From Betaproteobacteria bacterium (GTDB lineage Bacteria > Pseudomonadota > Gammaproteobacteria > Burkholderiales > Burkholderiaceae): 8,728 bases of DNA. The DNA lies in assembly GCA_947468785.1 (NCBI GenBank), contig CANIMS010000052.1:1-8728 (forward strand), given 5' to 3'. The translations under genes and the position numbers were made by a program. Under the pieces are notes generated by a model. The model was not told where the DNA came from and searched no databases. It worked only from the letters and a program-made list of their open reading frames with translations. Shown piece after piece: positions 1 through 7,629 of the stretch (position 1 is the first letter of the stretch; each line of letters opens with the position of its first letter).

Positions 1-58
1 AAAATACGATGAAAAAATGATCACCAATAGGGATCCCATCAGCAGGTATATAAGCCAT
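1..58 (-). CDS. Possible start of an unidentified gene (partial, runs off left edge)
   Basis: An ATG at 58-56 on the minus strand opens a frame that stays open to the window edge. The 19 visible codons read MAYIPADGIPIGDHF and continue hydrophobic. It begins 15 bases after the stop of the MFS gene on the same strand, a spacing that would fit a short operon. The codons are common ones (CCT, GAT, GGT, ATT). No Shine-Dalgarno sequence is visible before the ATG, and I do not recognise the family. The opposite strand is also open here (codons from position 2 to a TGA at 59-61), but it would use two rare AGG codons in a short stretch, so the minus-strand reading is preferred. Too little is visible to assign a role. 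Confidence 0.3.
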   Translation of the reverse strand, partial: MAYIPADGIPIGDHFFIVF

Positions 59-73
59 TGAGAAATAGTGGTT

Positions 74-1306
74 CTAGGCATTAGCAACGCGCACCAAAGC
101 ACGCTCTTTCACAGGAAGGTTTACTAAGAAAGCAAAAACACCTAGGGCAATCGCTATTTCCCAGACGATGAGATAAGAGCCGGTGCGATCAAATAGGTAT
201 CCTCCAAAGAATGCCCCGCAAAAACTACCAAGTTGATGAGAGAAAAATACTAATCCAGAAAGCATGGTGAGGTATTTCACTCCAAAAATCTGTGCCACGA
301 TTCCATTGGTTAATGGAATGGTTGAAAGCCATAAAAAGCCCATGATTGCTGCGAAGATATAAGTTGTGAGAGGCGACAGAGGAATGAGTAAAAAGCCAAT
401 GATGGCAATGGAGCGACCCAAATAGATAGCGGAGAGTAAATACCGCTTTGGAAAGCGTTGACCTAACATGCCTGCGCTATAGGTTCCGAAAATATTAAAT
501 AAACCGATTAAGGCCAAGGCTGTGGTTGCGACTGCTGGTGCGCCAACCGAGGGAAAAACACTGGAAAGATCCTTAAGGTAGGGGGCTAAGTGAACTGCAA
601 TAAACACCACTTGAAATCCACAAACAAAATACCCCAAAGTGAGTAAGCGAAAGCTAGGATTGCTCATAGCCTCTTTTAATGCCTCTTTAATTGTTTGATC
701 ACCTAGCTGATGATGGTGACTAAAATTTTTCTCGCGCAACATAAATGCTGTGGGAATCATGAGGCTGGCCATCAAAGCTAGCAACAAAAGGGCATCTTGA
801 GCACCAAAAAAACTTAAGAAGCCTTGCTCAACTGGAATCATGAGGAATTGTCCAAATGAGCCAGCTGCTGCAGTAATGCCCATTGCCCAAACTCGTTTAT
901 CTGCTGGCACATTGCGACCTAGAATGCCGTACACCATGCTATAGGTGGTAGCGGTTTGGGCAAGACCAATTAGCAAGCCTCCCGCTAAGCTGAAATTCAG
1001 TGCATCTGTTGAAACCGCCATTCCAGCTAAGCCAAGCGCATACAAAATACCGCCAGCCACCATGATTTTGAGAGCACCATAACGATCGGCTAATGCGCCA
1101 GTAATAGGCTGAACCGCGCCCCAAACGAGGTTTTGTAGGGCAATGGTGAGGGCAAATGTTTCGCGACCCCACCCATTTGCTAGGGTGATGGGTAAGTTAA
1201 ATAAACCAAAGCCATGCCGAATACCCATGGATAAAGTCACCATCAGCCCGCCCAAAATGAGGACCTGCTTGATTGATAGTGAGGGTTTCATCGAAGAATT
1301 CGTCAT
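74..1306 (-). CDS. MFS transporter, YcxA / oxalate-formate antiporter-like
   Basis: This is a 410-residue inner-membrane secondary transporter of the major facilitator superfamily. About twelve hydrophobic helices can be followed (roughly residues 12-30, 50-72, 80-98, 105-128, 140-158, 170-190, 220-243, 258-280, 288-308, 313-335, 345-370 and 378-398), with the usual longer cytoplasmic loop after helix 6. The loop between helices 2 and 3 has the motif-A-like GALADRYGALK (70-80). The segment GWGRETFALTIALQNLVWG (45-63) is typical of the YcxA-like/OFA/monocarboxylate branch, whose known members move small organic anions; the substrate here cannot be told. The middle loop carries a short His run (HHH, 197-199). 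The ATG at 1306 is used; a second ATG at 1291 (Met6) is a possible alternative, and no clear ribosome site favours either. The stop is TAG. It is divergent from parE and seems functionally unrelated to it. Confidence 0.88.
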   Translation of the reverse strand: MTNSSMKPSLSIKQVLILGGLMVTLSMGIRHGFGLFNLPITLANGWGRETFALTIALQNLVWGAVQPITGALADRYGALKIMVAGGILYALGLAGMAVSTDALNFSLAGGLLIGLAQTATTYSMVYGILGRNVPADKRVWAMGITAAAGSFGQFLMIPVEQGFLSFFGAQDALLLLALMASLMIPTAFMLREKNFSHHHQLGDQTIKEALKEAMSNPSFRLLTLGYFVCGFQVVFIAVHLAPYLKDLSSVFPSVGAPAVATTALALIGLFNIFGTYSAGMLGQRFPKRYLLSAIYLGRSIAIIGFLLIPLSPLTTYIFAAIMGFLWLSTIPLTNGIVAQIFGVKYLTMLSGLVFFSHQLGSFCGAFFGGYLFDRTGSYLIVWEIAIALGVFAFLVNLPVKERALVRVANA

Positions 1307-1362
1307 ATTGAATGTAATCAGGAGCTTATACAGTTTGTTGCAAATAAATTAGGCAAGATAAA

Positions 1363-1379
1363 TGACGCATTGGTGACGC
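1363..1379 (+). repeat. Tandem TGACGC direct repeat, 11-bp period
   Basis: The hexamer TGACGC occurs at 1363-1368 and again at 1374-1379, with starts 11 bases apart, about one helical turn. The first copy is inside a near-palindrome AATGACGCATT (1361-1371). Same-face tandem half-sites in a divergent intergenic region are a common shape for a regulator's operator. No regulator is identified and a chance match is possible. Confidence 0.3.
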
Positions 1380-1467
1380 TAAGGCATTAGAAATGATCTT
1401 AAGCCCCAATTTTGGCATGGATGTAGGGGGAATTGAGGAAAAGTTCGGGTTAAGCTTCAGACATGAC

Positions 1468-1473
1468 TACAAT
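1468..1473 (+). promoter_or_regulatory. Candidate -10 element of the parE promoter
   Basis: TACAAT matches five of six positions of the sigma-70 -10 consensus. A transcript starting 6-7 bases downstream would begin within a few bases of the parE ATG at 1482. The -35 position is poor: TTCGGG at 1444-1449, 18 bases upstream, shares only the leading TT. The call rests on position and the -10 match alone. Confidence 0.3.
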
Positions 1474-1481
1474 TTGCGCGC

Positions 1482-3470
1482 ATGGCTACCCGTAAAACAT
1501 CCGAATATAGTGAATCATCGATTCAGGTCCTAAAAGGACTGGAACCAGTCCGTCAACGGCCTGGAATGTACACCCGCACCGATAACCCCTTGCATATCAT
1601 TCAGGAGGTGCTCGATAACGCCTCAGATGAAGCACTCGGTGGATACGGCAAGCACATCACTGTGACCATGCACACCGATAGCAGTGTCAGCGTTGAAGAC
1701 GATGGTCGCGGTATTCCAGTTGGAATGCATCCCACAGAGAAATTACCCGTAGTCGAAATCGTTTTTACCCAGTTGCATGCTGGCGGCAAGTTTGAAAAAG
1801 GTAGCGGGGGCGCCTATGCTTTCTCTGGTGGATTGCATGGGGTCGGTGTATCCGTTACCAATGCGCTTTCTAAGCGTTTAGAAGTCACTGTTTGGCGAGA
1901 TAGTCAGGTTTCCACTTTGACTTTTGCTGATGGCAAGGTGATTGAAAAGCTCAAAACCAAAGCATCGGCAAAAGGTGAAAAATCTCATGGCACGCGTGTG
2001 CGAGCATGGCCAGATGGTAAGTACTTTGATAGTGCGGCGATTCCCATGCCAGAGCTCATCCGACTTTTGCGCTCTAAGGCAGTTTTATTGCCAGGTGTTA
2101 AGGTCACCCTCATCCAGGAAAAATCTGGCGACACCCAAACATGGCAGTATGCGCAGGGCTTACGTGGCTATTTAAATGAAGCTATTGCACAAGCCGGTCA
2201 TGGTCCTGAAGTCATTCCACCGTTTGAAGGCGAGCAATATGCAACTGGAACCGGTGAGGAGGATTCTTTCGCTGAAGGCGAAGGCGCTGCCTGGGTAGTT
2301 TCATGGACAGAAGATGGTGCTCCAGTTCGAGAGAGCTATGTCAACCTCATTCCTACTCCTGCAGGTGGCACACATGAGAGTGGGCTGCGTGAAGGTTTAT
2401 TCAATGCGGTCAAAGGTTTTATTGAAATGCATGCGCTACAGCCTAAGGGTGTGAAGTTGATGCCAGAAGACGTCTTTGCGCGCGCATCCTTTATTTTGTC
2501 GGCCAAAGTATTGGACCCGCAATTTCAAGGGCAAATCAAGGAGCGTTTAAATTCTCGTGATGCCGTGCGTTTAGTGTCTGGTTACGTTAAATCCGCCTTA
2601 GAACTTTGGCTCAATCAACACGTGGATTACGGCCGTAAGCTGGCTGATTTGGTCATCAAGCAAGCGCAAGCACGAACACGAGCTGGCCAAAAGGTCGAGA
2701 AGAAAAAGTCGTCTGGCGTCGCGGTACTCCCTGGAAAATTAACCGATTGTGAAAGCCAAGATATCGCATTAAATGAGATCTTCTTAGTAGAGGGAGATTC
2801 TGCTGGCGGCTCTGCCAAGATGGGGCGCAATAAGGAATATCAAGCAATTTTGCCTTTACGCGGCAAGGTATTAAATACCTGGGAAGCTGAACGCGATCGT
2901 TTGTTTGCAAACAATGAAGTGCATGATATTGCGGTAGCGATTGGTGTTGACCCGCATGGTCTTAATGATGACCCCGACTTATCGAATTTACGTTATGGAA
3001 AAGTTTGTATCTTGTCTGATGCCGACGTCGATGGCTCGCATATTCAAGTCTTGCTACTCACTCTGTTTTATAAACATTTTCCTAAGCTGATTGATCTAGG
3101 CCATGTGCATATCTCACGCCCACCGCTCTTTAGGGTAGATGCACCAGCGCGTGGAAAAAAACCTGCGCAAAAGATTTATGCCCTTGATGCTAGCGAGCTT
3201 CAAGCGATCGAAGATAAGTTACGCAAAGATGGTGTTAAGGAGTCTGGTTGGCAAATCTCTCGCTTTAAGGGCTTAGGTGAGATGAGTGCTGAACAATTAT
3301 GGGATACCACTCTTAATCCGGATACTCGTCGTCTACTTCCAGTGACCCTAGGCTCATGGACTGAAGATGAAACATTTAAAACAATGGATATGCTGATGGG
3401 TAAATCAGAATCTGGGGCGCGTCGTGATTGGCTTGAAGAGCGCGGTAACGAAGTTGAGGCAGATATTTAA
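1482..3470 (+). CDS. parE: DNA topoisomerase IV subunit B (ParE)
   Basis: This is the ATPase subunit of topoisomerase IV, which works with ParC as an A2B2 complex to unlink daughter chromosomes. At 662 residues it is full length. The GHKL ATPase domain shows the VLDNASDEA helix (43-51) with the preceding catalytic-type Glu42 and Mg-binding Asn46, DDGRGIP (73-79) for the adenine, and the Gly-rich lid [13 protein letters not shown] (116-128). The transducer domain has the QTK-type loop, read here as QIK (351-353). The TOPRIM metal site shows EGDSAGGSA (438-446), PLRGKVLN (458-465) and DADVDG (513-518), and RFKGLGEM (594-601) is the typical end motif. TOPRIM and these tail motifs distinguish a type IIA B subunit, and the directly adjacent parC indicates ParE rather than GyrB. 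The start fits the usual beta-proteobacterial N terminus, although no Shine-Dalgarno sequence is seen before the ATG. Confidence 0.97.
   Translation: MATRKTSEYSESSIQVLKGLEPVRQRPGMYTRTDNPLHIIQEVLDNASDEALGGYGKHITVTMHTDSSVSVEDDGRGIPVGMHPTEKLPVVEIVFTQLHAGGKFEKGSGGAYAFSGGLHGVGVSVTNALSKRLEVTVWRDSQVSTLTFADGKVIEKLKTKASAKGEKSHGTRVRAWPDGKYFDSAAIPMPELIRLLRSKAVLLPGVKVTLIQEKSGDTQTWQYAQGLRGYLNEAIAQAGHGPEVIPPFEGEQYATGTGEEDSFAEGEGAAWVVSWTEDGAPVRESYVNLIPTPAGGTHESGLREGLFNAVKGFIEMHALQPKGVKLMPEDVFARASFILSAKVLDPQFQGQIKERLNSRDAVRLVSGYVKSALELWLNQHVDYGRKLADLVIKQAQARTRAGQKVEKKKSSGVAVLPGKLTDCESQDIALNEIFLVEGDSAGGSAKMGRNKEYQAILPLRGKVLNTWEAERDRLFANNEVHDIAVAIGVDPHGLNDDPDLSNLRYGKVCILSDADVDGSHIQVLLLTLFYKHFPKLIDLGHVHISRPPLFRVDAPARGKKPAQKIYALDASELQAIEDKLRKDGVKESGWQISRFKGLGEMSAEQLWDTTLNPDTRRLLPVTLGSWTEDETFKTMDMLMGKSESGARRDWLEERGNEVEADI
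3455..3459 (+). promoter_or_regulatory. Ribosome binding site of parC inside the parE 3' end
   Basis: TGAGG lies 10 bases before the parC ATG, inside the last codons of parE. The stop and start overlap by one base (TAATG), so parC translation is probably coupled to parE, which would help hold the two subunits near 1:1. The spacing is slightly long but workable. Confidence 0.5.
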
Positions 3471-5926
3471 TGGCAAGCAAAAAGACCCCAAAAAAAAGCA
3501 ATTCAAATCCACAGGCGGATTTATTCTCTGATTCGTCAGATGTTCAGACTGAAGAGACATCGGTATCTCAGGTGAAACAAGCTGCTAGTGGTGGATCTAA
3601 AACCCCGCGTGGTCCACATGACCCCAATACCGTTGAATTAAATGAAGATAGTAAAGATAGTCTGACGCTGGCTGTATACGCAGAGCGTGCTTATTTAGAT
3701 TACGCCATCAGCGTTGTTAAAGGCCGTGCATTACCAGATGTTGCCGATGGTCAGAAGCCAGTCCAACGCCGTATTTTGTTCTCAATGAGCGAAATGGGTC
3801 TTCGCGCGGATGCTAAGCCGGTTAAGAGTGCTCGCGTTGTTGGTGATGTCCTTGGTAAGTTCCATCCGCATGGAGATCAATCGGCTTATGACGCCTTAGT
3901 GCGACTCGCGCAAAGTTTTTCATTGCGATATCCGTTAATCGATGGCCAAGGTAACTTCGGATCTCGAGATGGCGACGGCGCTGCCGCAATGCGTTACACA
4001 GAAGCCCGTTTAACCAAAATTGCAAACTTGCTATTAAGTGAAATTGATCAAGGAACGGTTGATTTCACAGCAAACTACGATGGCTCATTTCAAGAGCCTA
4101 AGTTATTACCTGCGCGTTTACCTTTTGTATTGCTCAATGGGGCTTCTGGAATTGCGGTGGGTATGGCTACCGAGATTCCTTCACATAATTTACGGGAAGT
4201 GGCAGCAGCAGCCATCGCCTTGATGAAGTCGCCCAAAATGTCGGTGTCGCAACTTTTAGAAATCATGCCAGGGCCCGACTATCCCGGTGGCGCACAAATC
4301 ATTTCTTCTAGTGCTGAAATTGCACAAATTTATGAAACAGGCCGGGGTAGCGTTAAAGTACGAGCCCGTTGGTCAGTAGAGGAGTTGGCACGTGGTCAAT
4401 GGCAAATCATTGTCAACGAGTTACCTCCATCCACTTCATCTCAGAAAGTTCTTCAAGAGATTGAGGAAATTACCAATCCTAAAGTCAAGGTTGGCAAGAA
4501 GACGCTGACACCTGAGCAAAATAATCTCAAATCTACCATCTTGAATGTTTTAGATGGGGTGCGTGATGAATCGAGCAAGGATGCTGCAGTGCGTTTGGTA
4601 TTCGAACCTAAGAGTAAGAATATTGACGTCAATGAATTTGTGAACCTGCTCTTGGCGCATACCTCATTAGAGTCCAATGCTCCTATGAACTTGGTCATGA
4701 TTGGCAATGATGGTCGTCCACGTCAAAAGAATCTCAAAGATATTCTTTCAGAATGGGTTGAATTTAGAGTAGGCACGGTAACGCGACGTACTCAATACCG
4801 CTTAGGCAAAGTAAAAGATCGGATGCATATTCTGGAGGGGCGCTTAACTGTTCTTCTGAATATTGATAAGGTCATCAAAATTATTCGCAATAGTGATGAG
4901 CCTAAAGCAGATCTCATTAAAGAATTTAAGTTAACCGATCGTCAGGCTGAAGATATTTTAGATATCCGTCTGCGCCAGTTAGCGCGTTTAGAGGGAATTA
5001 AGATTGAGCAAGAACTCAAAGAGCTCAAGTCTGAACGTGATGATTTAGAAGGTCTGTTACAAAGCGATACCGTTTTACGCAAGCGCATCATTAAAGAAAT
5101 TGAAGCGGATATGAAAGAGTTCGGTGATGATCGTCGCACCCTCATTCAGGAAGATAAACGTGCTATTGCAGAAACCAAAGTCATTGATGAGCCAGTAACA
5201 GTGATTGTTTCTCAAAAGGGTTGGGTGCGAGTTCGTCAAGGCCATGAGCATGATACGTCTCAATTTAGCTTTAAAGCTGGCGATGCCCTCTACGCTACCT
5301 TTGAGGTTCGCACCGTCGATGTGATTCAAGGATTTGGCAGTGATGGCCGCGTCTATACCGTACCCGTTAGTGAATTGCCTGGCGCGCGTGGCGATGGATC
5401 GCCTTTAACCAGTTTCGTGAACTTAGCGCCAGGATCGCAAATGGTTGCCTATTATTCAGGCCAGGCGGTTGATCTCGTACTGATCTCTACCAGAGCAGGT
5501 TATGGCTTCTTAGCTAACGTAGCCGATATGACGACACGTAATAAGGCCGGTAAATCATTCATCAGCATTGATAGTAAATTTGAAGGCGACCTTCCATTGG
5601 GTGCCGCCAAAGTTCAAGTTGGCATGAAGCAAGTTGCGTGCCTATCTGCTGCATCTAAATTATTGGTCTTCCCCTTAGATGAGCTAAAGCGTTTGCCAAC
5701 AGGTGGCAAAGGCGTGATCTTGATGGGAATCGATGATAAAGAAGCCTTAGCTTCTGCTATTGCAGTTGGGCCAGCAGGTGCAAGTTACTTTGGTGCTGGA
5801 CGCGGTGGCAAGCATACTGAACTGAATTTGGATGCCAAGACCTTGAAGTCTTTTGCTGGTAATCGCGCTCGCAAAGGACACTTTGTAGAGCCCCGTTTAA
5901 AGGATGGCAAACTCAAGGCAAATTAA
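3470..5926 (+). CDS. parC: DNA topoisomerase IV subunit A (ParC)
   Basis: This is the DNA-cleaving subunit of topoisomerase IV. It has 818 residues, with an N-terminal extension of about 56 residues relative to E. coli ParC, judged from the catalytic Tyr (Tyr176 here, Tyr120 there). The extension (about 1-60) is polar and probably disordered, and contains QADLF (15-19). The catalytic core follows: [20 protein letters not shown] (82-101), the winged-helix segment [16 protein letters not shown] (129-144), and [11 protein letters not shown] (171-181) with Arg175-Tyr176. The tower and coiled-coil C-gate run to about residue 570. The rest (about 571-818) has the recurring beta-strand pattern of the GyrA/ParC pinwheel. 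A canonical GyrA box was not seen, which supports ParC over GyrA, as does the adjoining parE. In the quinolone-determining region, the E. coli Ser80 position is Gln137 and Glu84 is Asp141. Confidence 0.96.
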   Translation: MASKKTPKKSNSNPQADLFSDSSDVQTEETSVSQVKQAASGGSKTPRGPHDPNTVELNEDSKDSLTLAVYAERAYLDYAISVVKGRALPDVADGQKPVQRRILFSMSEMGLRADAKPVKSARVVGDVLGKFHPHGDQSAYDALVRLAQSFSLRYPLIDGQGNFGSRDGDGAAAMRYTEARLTKIANLLLSEIDQGTVDFTANYDGSFQEPKLLPARLPFVLLNGASGIAVGMATEIPSHNLREVAAAAIALMKSPKMSVSQLLEIMPGPDYPGGAQIISSSAEIAQIYETGRGSVKVRARWSVEELARGQWQIIVNELPPSTSSQKVLQEIEEITNPKVKVGKKTLTPEQNNLKSTILNVLDGVRDESSKDAAVRLVFEPKSKNIDVNEFVNLLLAHTSLESNAPMNLVMIGNDGRPRQKNLKDILSEWVEFRVGTVTRRTQYRLGKVKDRMHILEGRLTVLLNIDKVIKIIRNSDEPKADLIKEFKLTDRQAEDILDIRLRQLARLEGIKIEQELKELKSERDDLEGLLQSDTVLRKRIIKEIEADMKEFGDDRRTLIQEDKRAIAETKVIDEPVTVIVSQKGWVRVRQGHEHDTSQFSFKAGDALYATFEVRTVDVIQGFGSDGRVYTVPVSELPGARGDGSPLTSFVNLAPGSQMVAYYSGQAVDLVLISTRAGYGFLANVADMTTRNKAGKSFISIDSKFEGDLPLGAAKVQVGMKQVACLSAASKLLVFPLDELKRLPTGGKGVILMGIDDKEALASAIAVGPAGASYFGAGRGGKHTELNLDAKTLKSFAGNRARKGHFVEPRLKDGKLKAN

Positions 5927-5970
5927 GTGTAGAGCATGTCTTGAACACGCCTTGAGTATTACTGTTTTTT
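5911..5970. terminator. Inverted repeat at the parC/xdhC convergent junction, possible terminator
   Basis: ACTCAAGGC (5911-5919) and GCCTTGAGT (5949-5957) form a perfect 9-bp stem, and GTGT (5927-5930) with ACAC (5945-5948) can pair inside it. On the plus strand six T residues follow at 5965-5970, separated from the stem by seven bases, which is not ideal for intrinsic termination. On the minus strand only TTT follows. The left arm lies in the last parC codons, and the xdhC stop is just outside the right arm. The placement between converging genes supports a shared terminator, but the poor T-tracts keep this uncertain. Confidence 0.42.
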
Positions 5971-6918
5971 AGGAATGTGAACTCCGTATTTCACGGCAAT
6001 CACTTCGGCCAAAATAGATACCGCAATTTCTGGTGGGGTCAGGGCGCCGATATAGATGCCAACTGGTCCATGAAGTCGATTGACCTGTTCTTGGCTCAGA
6101 TCAAATTCGAGCAGCCGTTCTTTGCGTTTTTGGGTGTTATTACGACTTCCCAGGGCGCCTACGTAAAACGCTGGTGACTTTAATGCCTCCATGAGGGCCA
6201 TGTCATCAAGCTTCGGGTCATGTGTTAGCGCCACCACAGCAGTATGAGCATCTACACCAATTTCCAGTAGAACATCATCTGGCATCCCGGTATAGAAGCT
6301 GATATCTGAGCGGTCTATTCCTTCGGCGTATTCTTCACGAGGATCAATCACGATCACTTCAAAGTCAGAGGCAAGAGCAAAGTCAGCGGTGTACAGTGAT
6401 AGTTGTCCTGCGCCAATAATGACCATGCGCCATCGGGGCCCATAGCTCGTTCGCATTTCTTTCTCGGTACACATAAATTCATCATGACGACTTCCTACGG
6501 TCAATGTGGACTTACCAGTACTCAAATCTACTGTACGTAATGTGATTTGATGTGAAGAAATCAGCTCGAGTATTTTTTCTAAGACCGCAAGCTCTGGTTT
6601 TGGCTCCACTAGTAAGCGTAGAGTACCTCCGCAAGGCAAACCAAAACGCGCAGCCTCTTGCTGACTTACTCCATAGACCACCAGTTCTGGTGTGCTTCGA
6701 GTCAGGATTTCAGTTTGGACACGGCGGATAAGGTCATCTTCAACACAACCTCCAGATACTGAACCAGCCACTTGACCATCTTGCCGAATCGCAAGCCATG
6801 AGCCAACCGGACGGGGTGCAGATCCCCAAGTTTGGACTACTGTAGCAATCGCTACTGGATGACCTTCCTTCAGCCAATGAACGGCAGCTTTGAGGACGCT
6901 TAAATCGGTACTATTCAT
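5959..6918 (-). CDS. xdhC: XdhC/CoxF-family molybdenum cofactor chaperone
   Basis: Proteins of this family bind Moco, promote its sulfuration and hand it to xanthine-oxidase-type molybdenum hydroxylases in the cytoplasm. They are not part of the final enzyme. The 319 residues show both expected domains. The N-terminal XdhC/CoxI domain (about 8-110) has ATVVQTWGSAPRPVGS (25-40), the hallmark GSVSGGCVE (52-60) with Cys58, and GLPCGG (93-98) with Cys96. The C-terminal Rossmann domain (about 163-310) has VIIGAGQLS (166-174), THDPKLDD (232-239), YVGALGSRNN (252-261) and IGALTPPEIA (290-299). The ATG at 6918 gives the normal family start. It is divergent from mocA, the nucleotidyltransferase that acts on the same cofactor, and converges on parC, to which it is unrelated. 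Which hydroxylase it serves is not visible. Confidence 0.93.
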   Translation of the reverse strand: MNSTDLSVLKAAVHWLKEGHPVAIATVVQTWGSAPRPVGSWLAIRQDGQVAGSVSGGCVEDDLIRRVQTEILTRSTPELVVYGVSQQEAARFGLPCGGTLRLLVEPKPELAVLEKILELISSHQITLRTVDLSTGKSTLTVGSRHDEFMCTEKEMRTSYGPRWRMVIIGAGQLSLYTADFALASDFEVIVIDPREEYAEGIDRSDISFYTGMPDDVLLEIGVDAHTAVVALTHDPKLDDMALMEALKSPAFYVGALGSRNNTQKRKERLLEFDLSQEQVNRLHGPVGIYIGALTPPEIAVSILAEVIAVKYGVHIPKKQ

Positions 6919-6971
6919 ACTCTAGATATCTTTATAGATGGATATTGTGTTTCCTATTTATTATCTCTCTA
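6919..6971. promoter_or_regulatory. Divergent xdhC-mocA promoter region
   Basis: Only 53 bases lie between the two start codons, so the promoters for both genes must sit here or overlap the 5' coding ends. The -10-like words are TATTAT on the plus strand (6959-6964) and TATAAA on the minus strand (6936-6931). Neither has a good -35 at 16-18 bases. No Shine-Dalgarno sequence is clear on either side. The back-to-back arrangement would allow joint control of the two Moco genes. Confidence 0.4.
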
Positions 6972-7622
6972 ATGACAACATTCAGTAAAACCGCGAAGAG
7001 TGCGCATTTGCGCCTCGCAGTCCTATTTCTGGCTGCCGGCCAAGGAAGCCGCTTAGGGGGCTTTCCCAAAGCATTGCTGAAAAAGAATGGTGTGACCCTA
7101 CTGCAATCCTTTTGCTCATCACTGGAGACGCTTTCGCCCATTGAGATCGTGATCGTGACTGGATATCATGCGAAAGCGATAGAAGATGCGCTTGCATCAA
7201 TTGATACTAGCCAATTGCCGCTCAGAATGATTCGCAATCCCCATCCTGAATCTGGCCAAGCATCATCAATCCGACTTGGACTAGAGGCGCTTCAGTCTAA
7301 TTACGATGTGCTGCTGATTGCCTTATGTGATCAACCCAATGTGGGTGCCACTGAGATAACACTCCTATTAGAACAATTCGCCTCTCGTGAGACTGCTCAC
7401 GAAATTGTGCTTCCCATGGTCAATGGTCAACGCGGTAACCCCGTGGTGTTTTCAAAGCGGGTGATAGACCAGATTTTGAAAATACCCGGAATGGTGTGTC
7501 GACCCTATATGGATCAACACCCTGAGCTTGTAGAAATCATGAACACCGAACAGCAAGCCTTCATCATGGATGTCGATACTGAAGAGGGCATCCAAGCTAC
7601 AGGGCTAACTAAATCAGTTTAA
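6972..7622 (+). CDS. mocA: Molybdenum cofactor cytidylyltransferase (MocA family)
   Basis: MocA joins CMP from CTP to molybdopterin-Mo, giving the molybdopterin cytosine dinucleotide used by many xanthine-oxidase-family hydroxylases. The 216 residues form a single nucleotidyltransferase fold. The N-terminal loop is LAAGQGSRLGGFPK (20-33); the AAG form, rather than the AGG of GTP-using MobA, favours CTP. Then come NPHPESGQASSIRLGL (89-104), the metal-binding LCDQP (118-122), GQRGNPVVF (152-160) and MDVDTEEG (199-206), all in family order. I chose the ATG at 6972. A TTG at 6945 in the same frame would add nine hydrophobic residues (CFLFIISL after the start) that are not typical of the family, and would place the -10-like TATTAT inside the gene. 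It is divergent from xdhC, its functional partner, and converges on the RidA-family gene with a 7-base gap. MobA is the main alternative, but is less likely. Confidence 0.9.
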   Translation: MTTFSKTAKSAHLRLAVLFLAAGQGSRLGGFPKALLKKNGVTLLQSFCSSLETLSPIEIVIVTGYHAKAIEDALASIDTSQLPLRMIRNPHPESGQASSIRLGLEALQSNYDVLLIALCDQPNVGATEITLLLEQFASRETAHEIVLPMVNGQRGNPVVFSKRVIDQILKIPGMVCRPYMDQHPELVEIMNTEQQAFIMDVDTEEGIQATGLTKSV

Positions 7623-7629
7623 AAAATAT

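Larger units (their letters stand above)
1307..1481. promoter_or_regulatory. Divergent intergenic region between the MFS gene and parE
   Basis: These 175 bases separate two divergent start codons, so they should hold promoters for both genes. Visible in them are a -10-like TACAAT close to parE and a tandem TGACGC repeat (both listed separately). For the MFS side the best -10-like word is TATAAG (minus strand, 1330-1325), but it has no convincing -35 at the right distance. No protein-coding frame with a plausible start and codon use was seen. Confidence 0.55.

Noticed and set aside
2..61. Plus-strand open frame ending at a TGA at 59-61, as the possible 3' end of a gene
   Set aside because: It uses two AGG codons and has unconvincing composition, and the minus-strand frame on the same codon boundaries looks more protein-like. 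It cannot be fully excluded without sequence to the left.
939..1172. Open frame of 77 codons overlapping the MFS gene on the same strand in another frame
   Set aside because: It lies wholly inside a gene with strong family features, and its translation is rich in Trp, Cys and Arg with no domain pattern. It is a shadow frame.
2627..2910. Two overlapping minus-strand frames of 67 and 84 codons opposite parE
   Set aside because: Both are antisense to the conserved TOPRIM-flanking part of ParE, have no convincing start signals and show no recognisable protein pattern.
5075..5329. 84-codon minus-strand frame opposite the parC coiled-coil region
   Set aside because: It is antisense to a conserved gene, with unstructured composition and no promoter or ribosome site.
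6945..6971. TTG start for mocA giving nine extra hydrophobic residues
   Set aside because: The extra residues do not fit the family N terminus and would put the likely -10 element inside the gene; the ATG at 6972 fits better.
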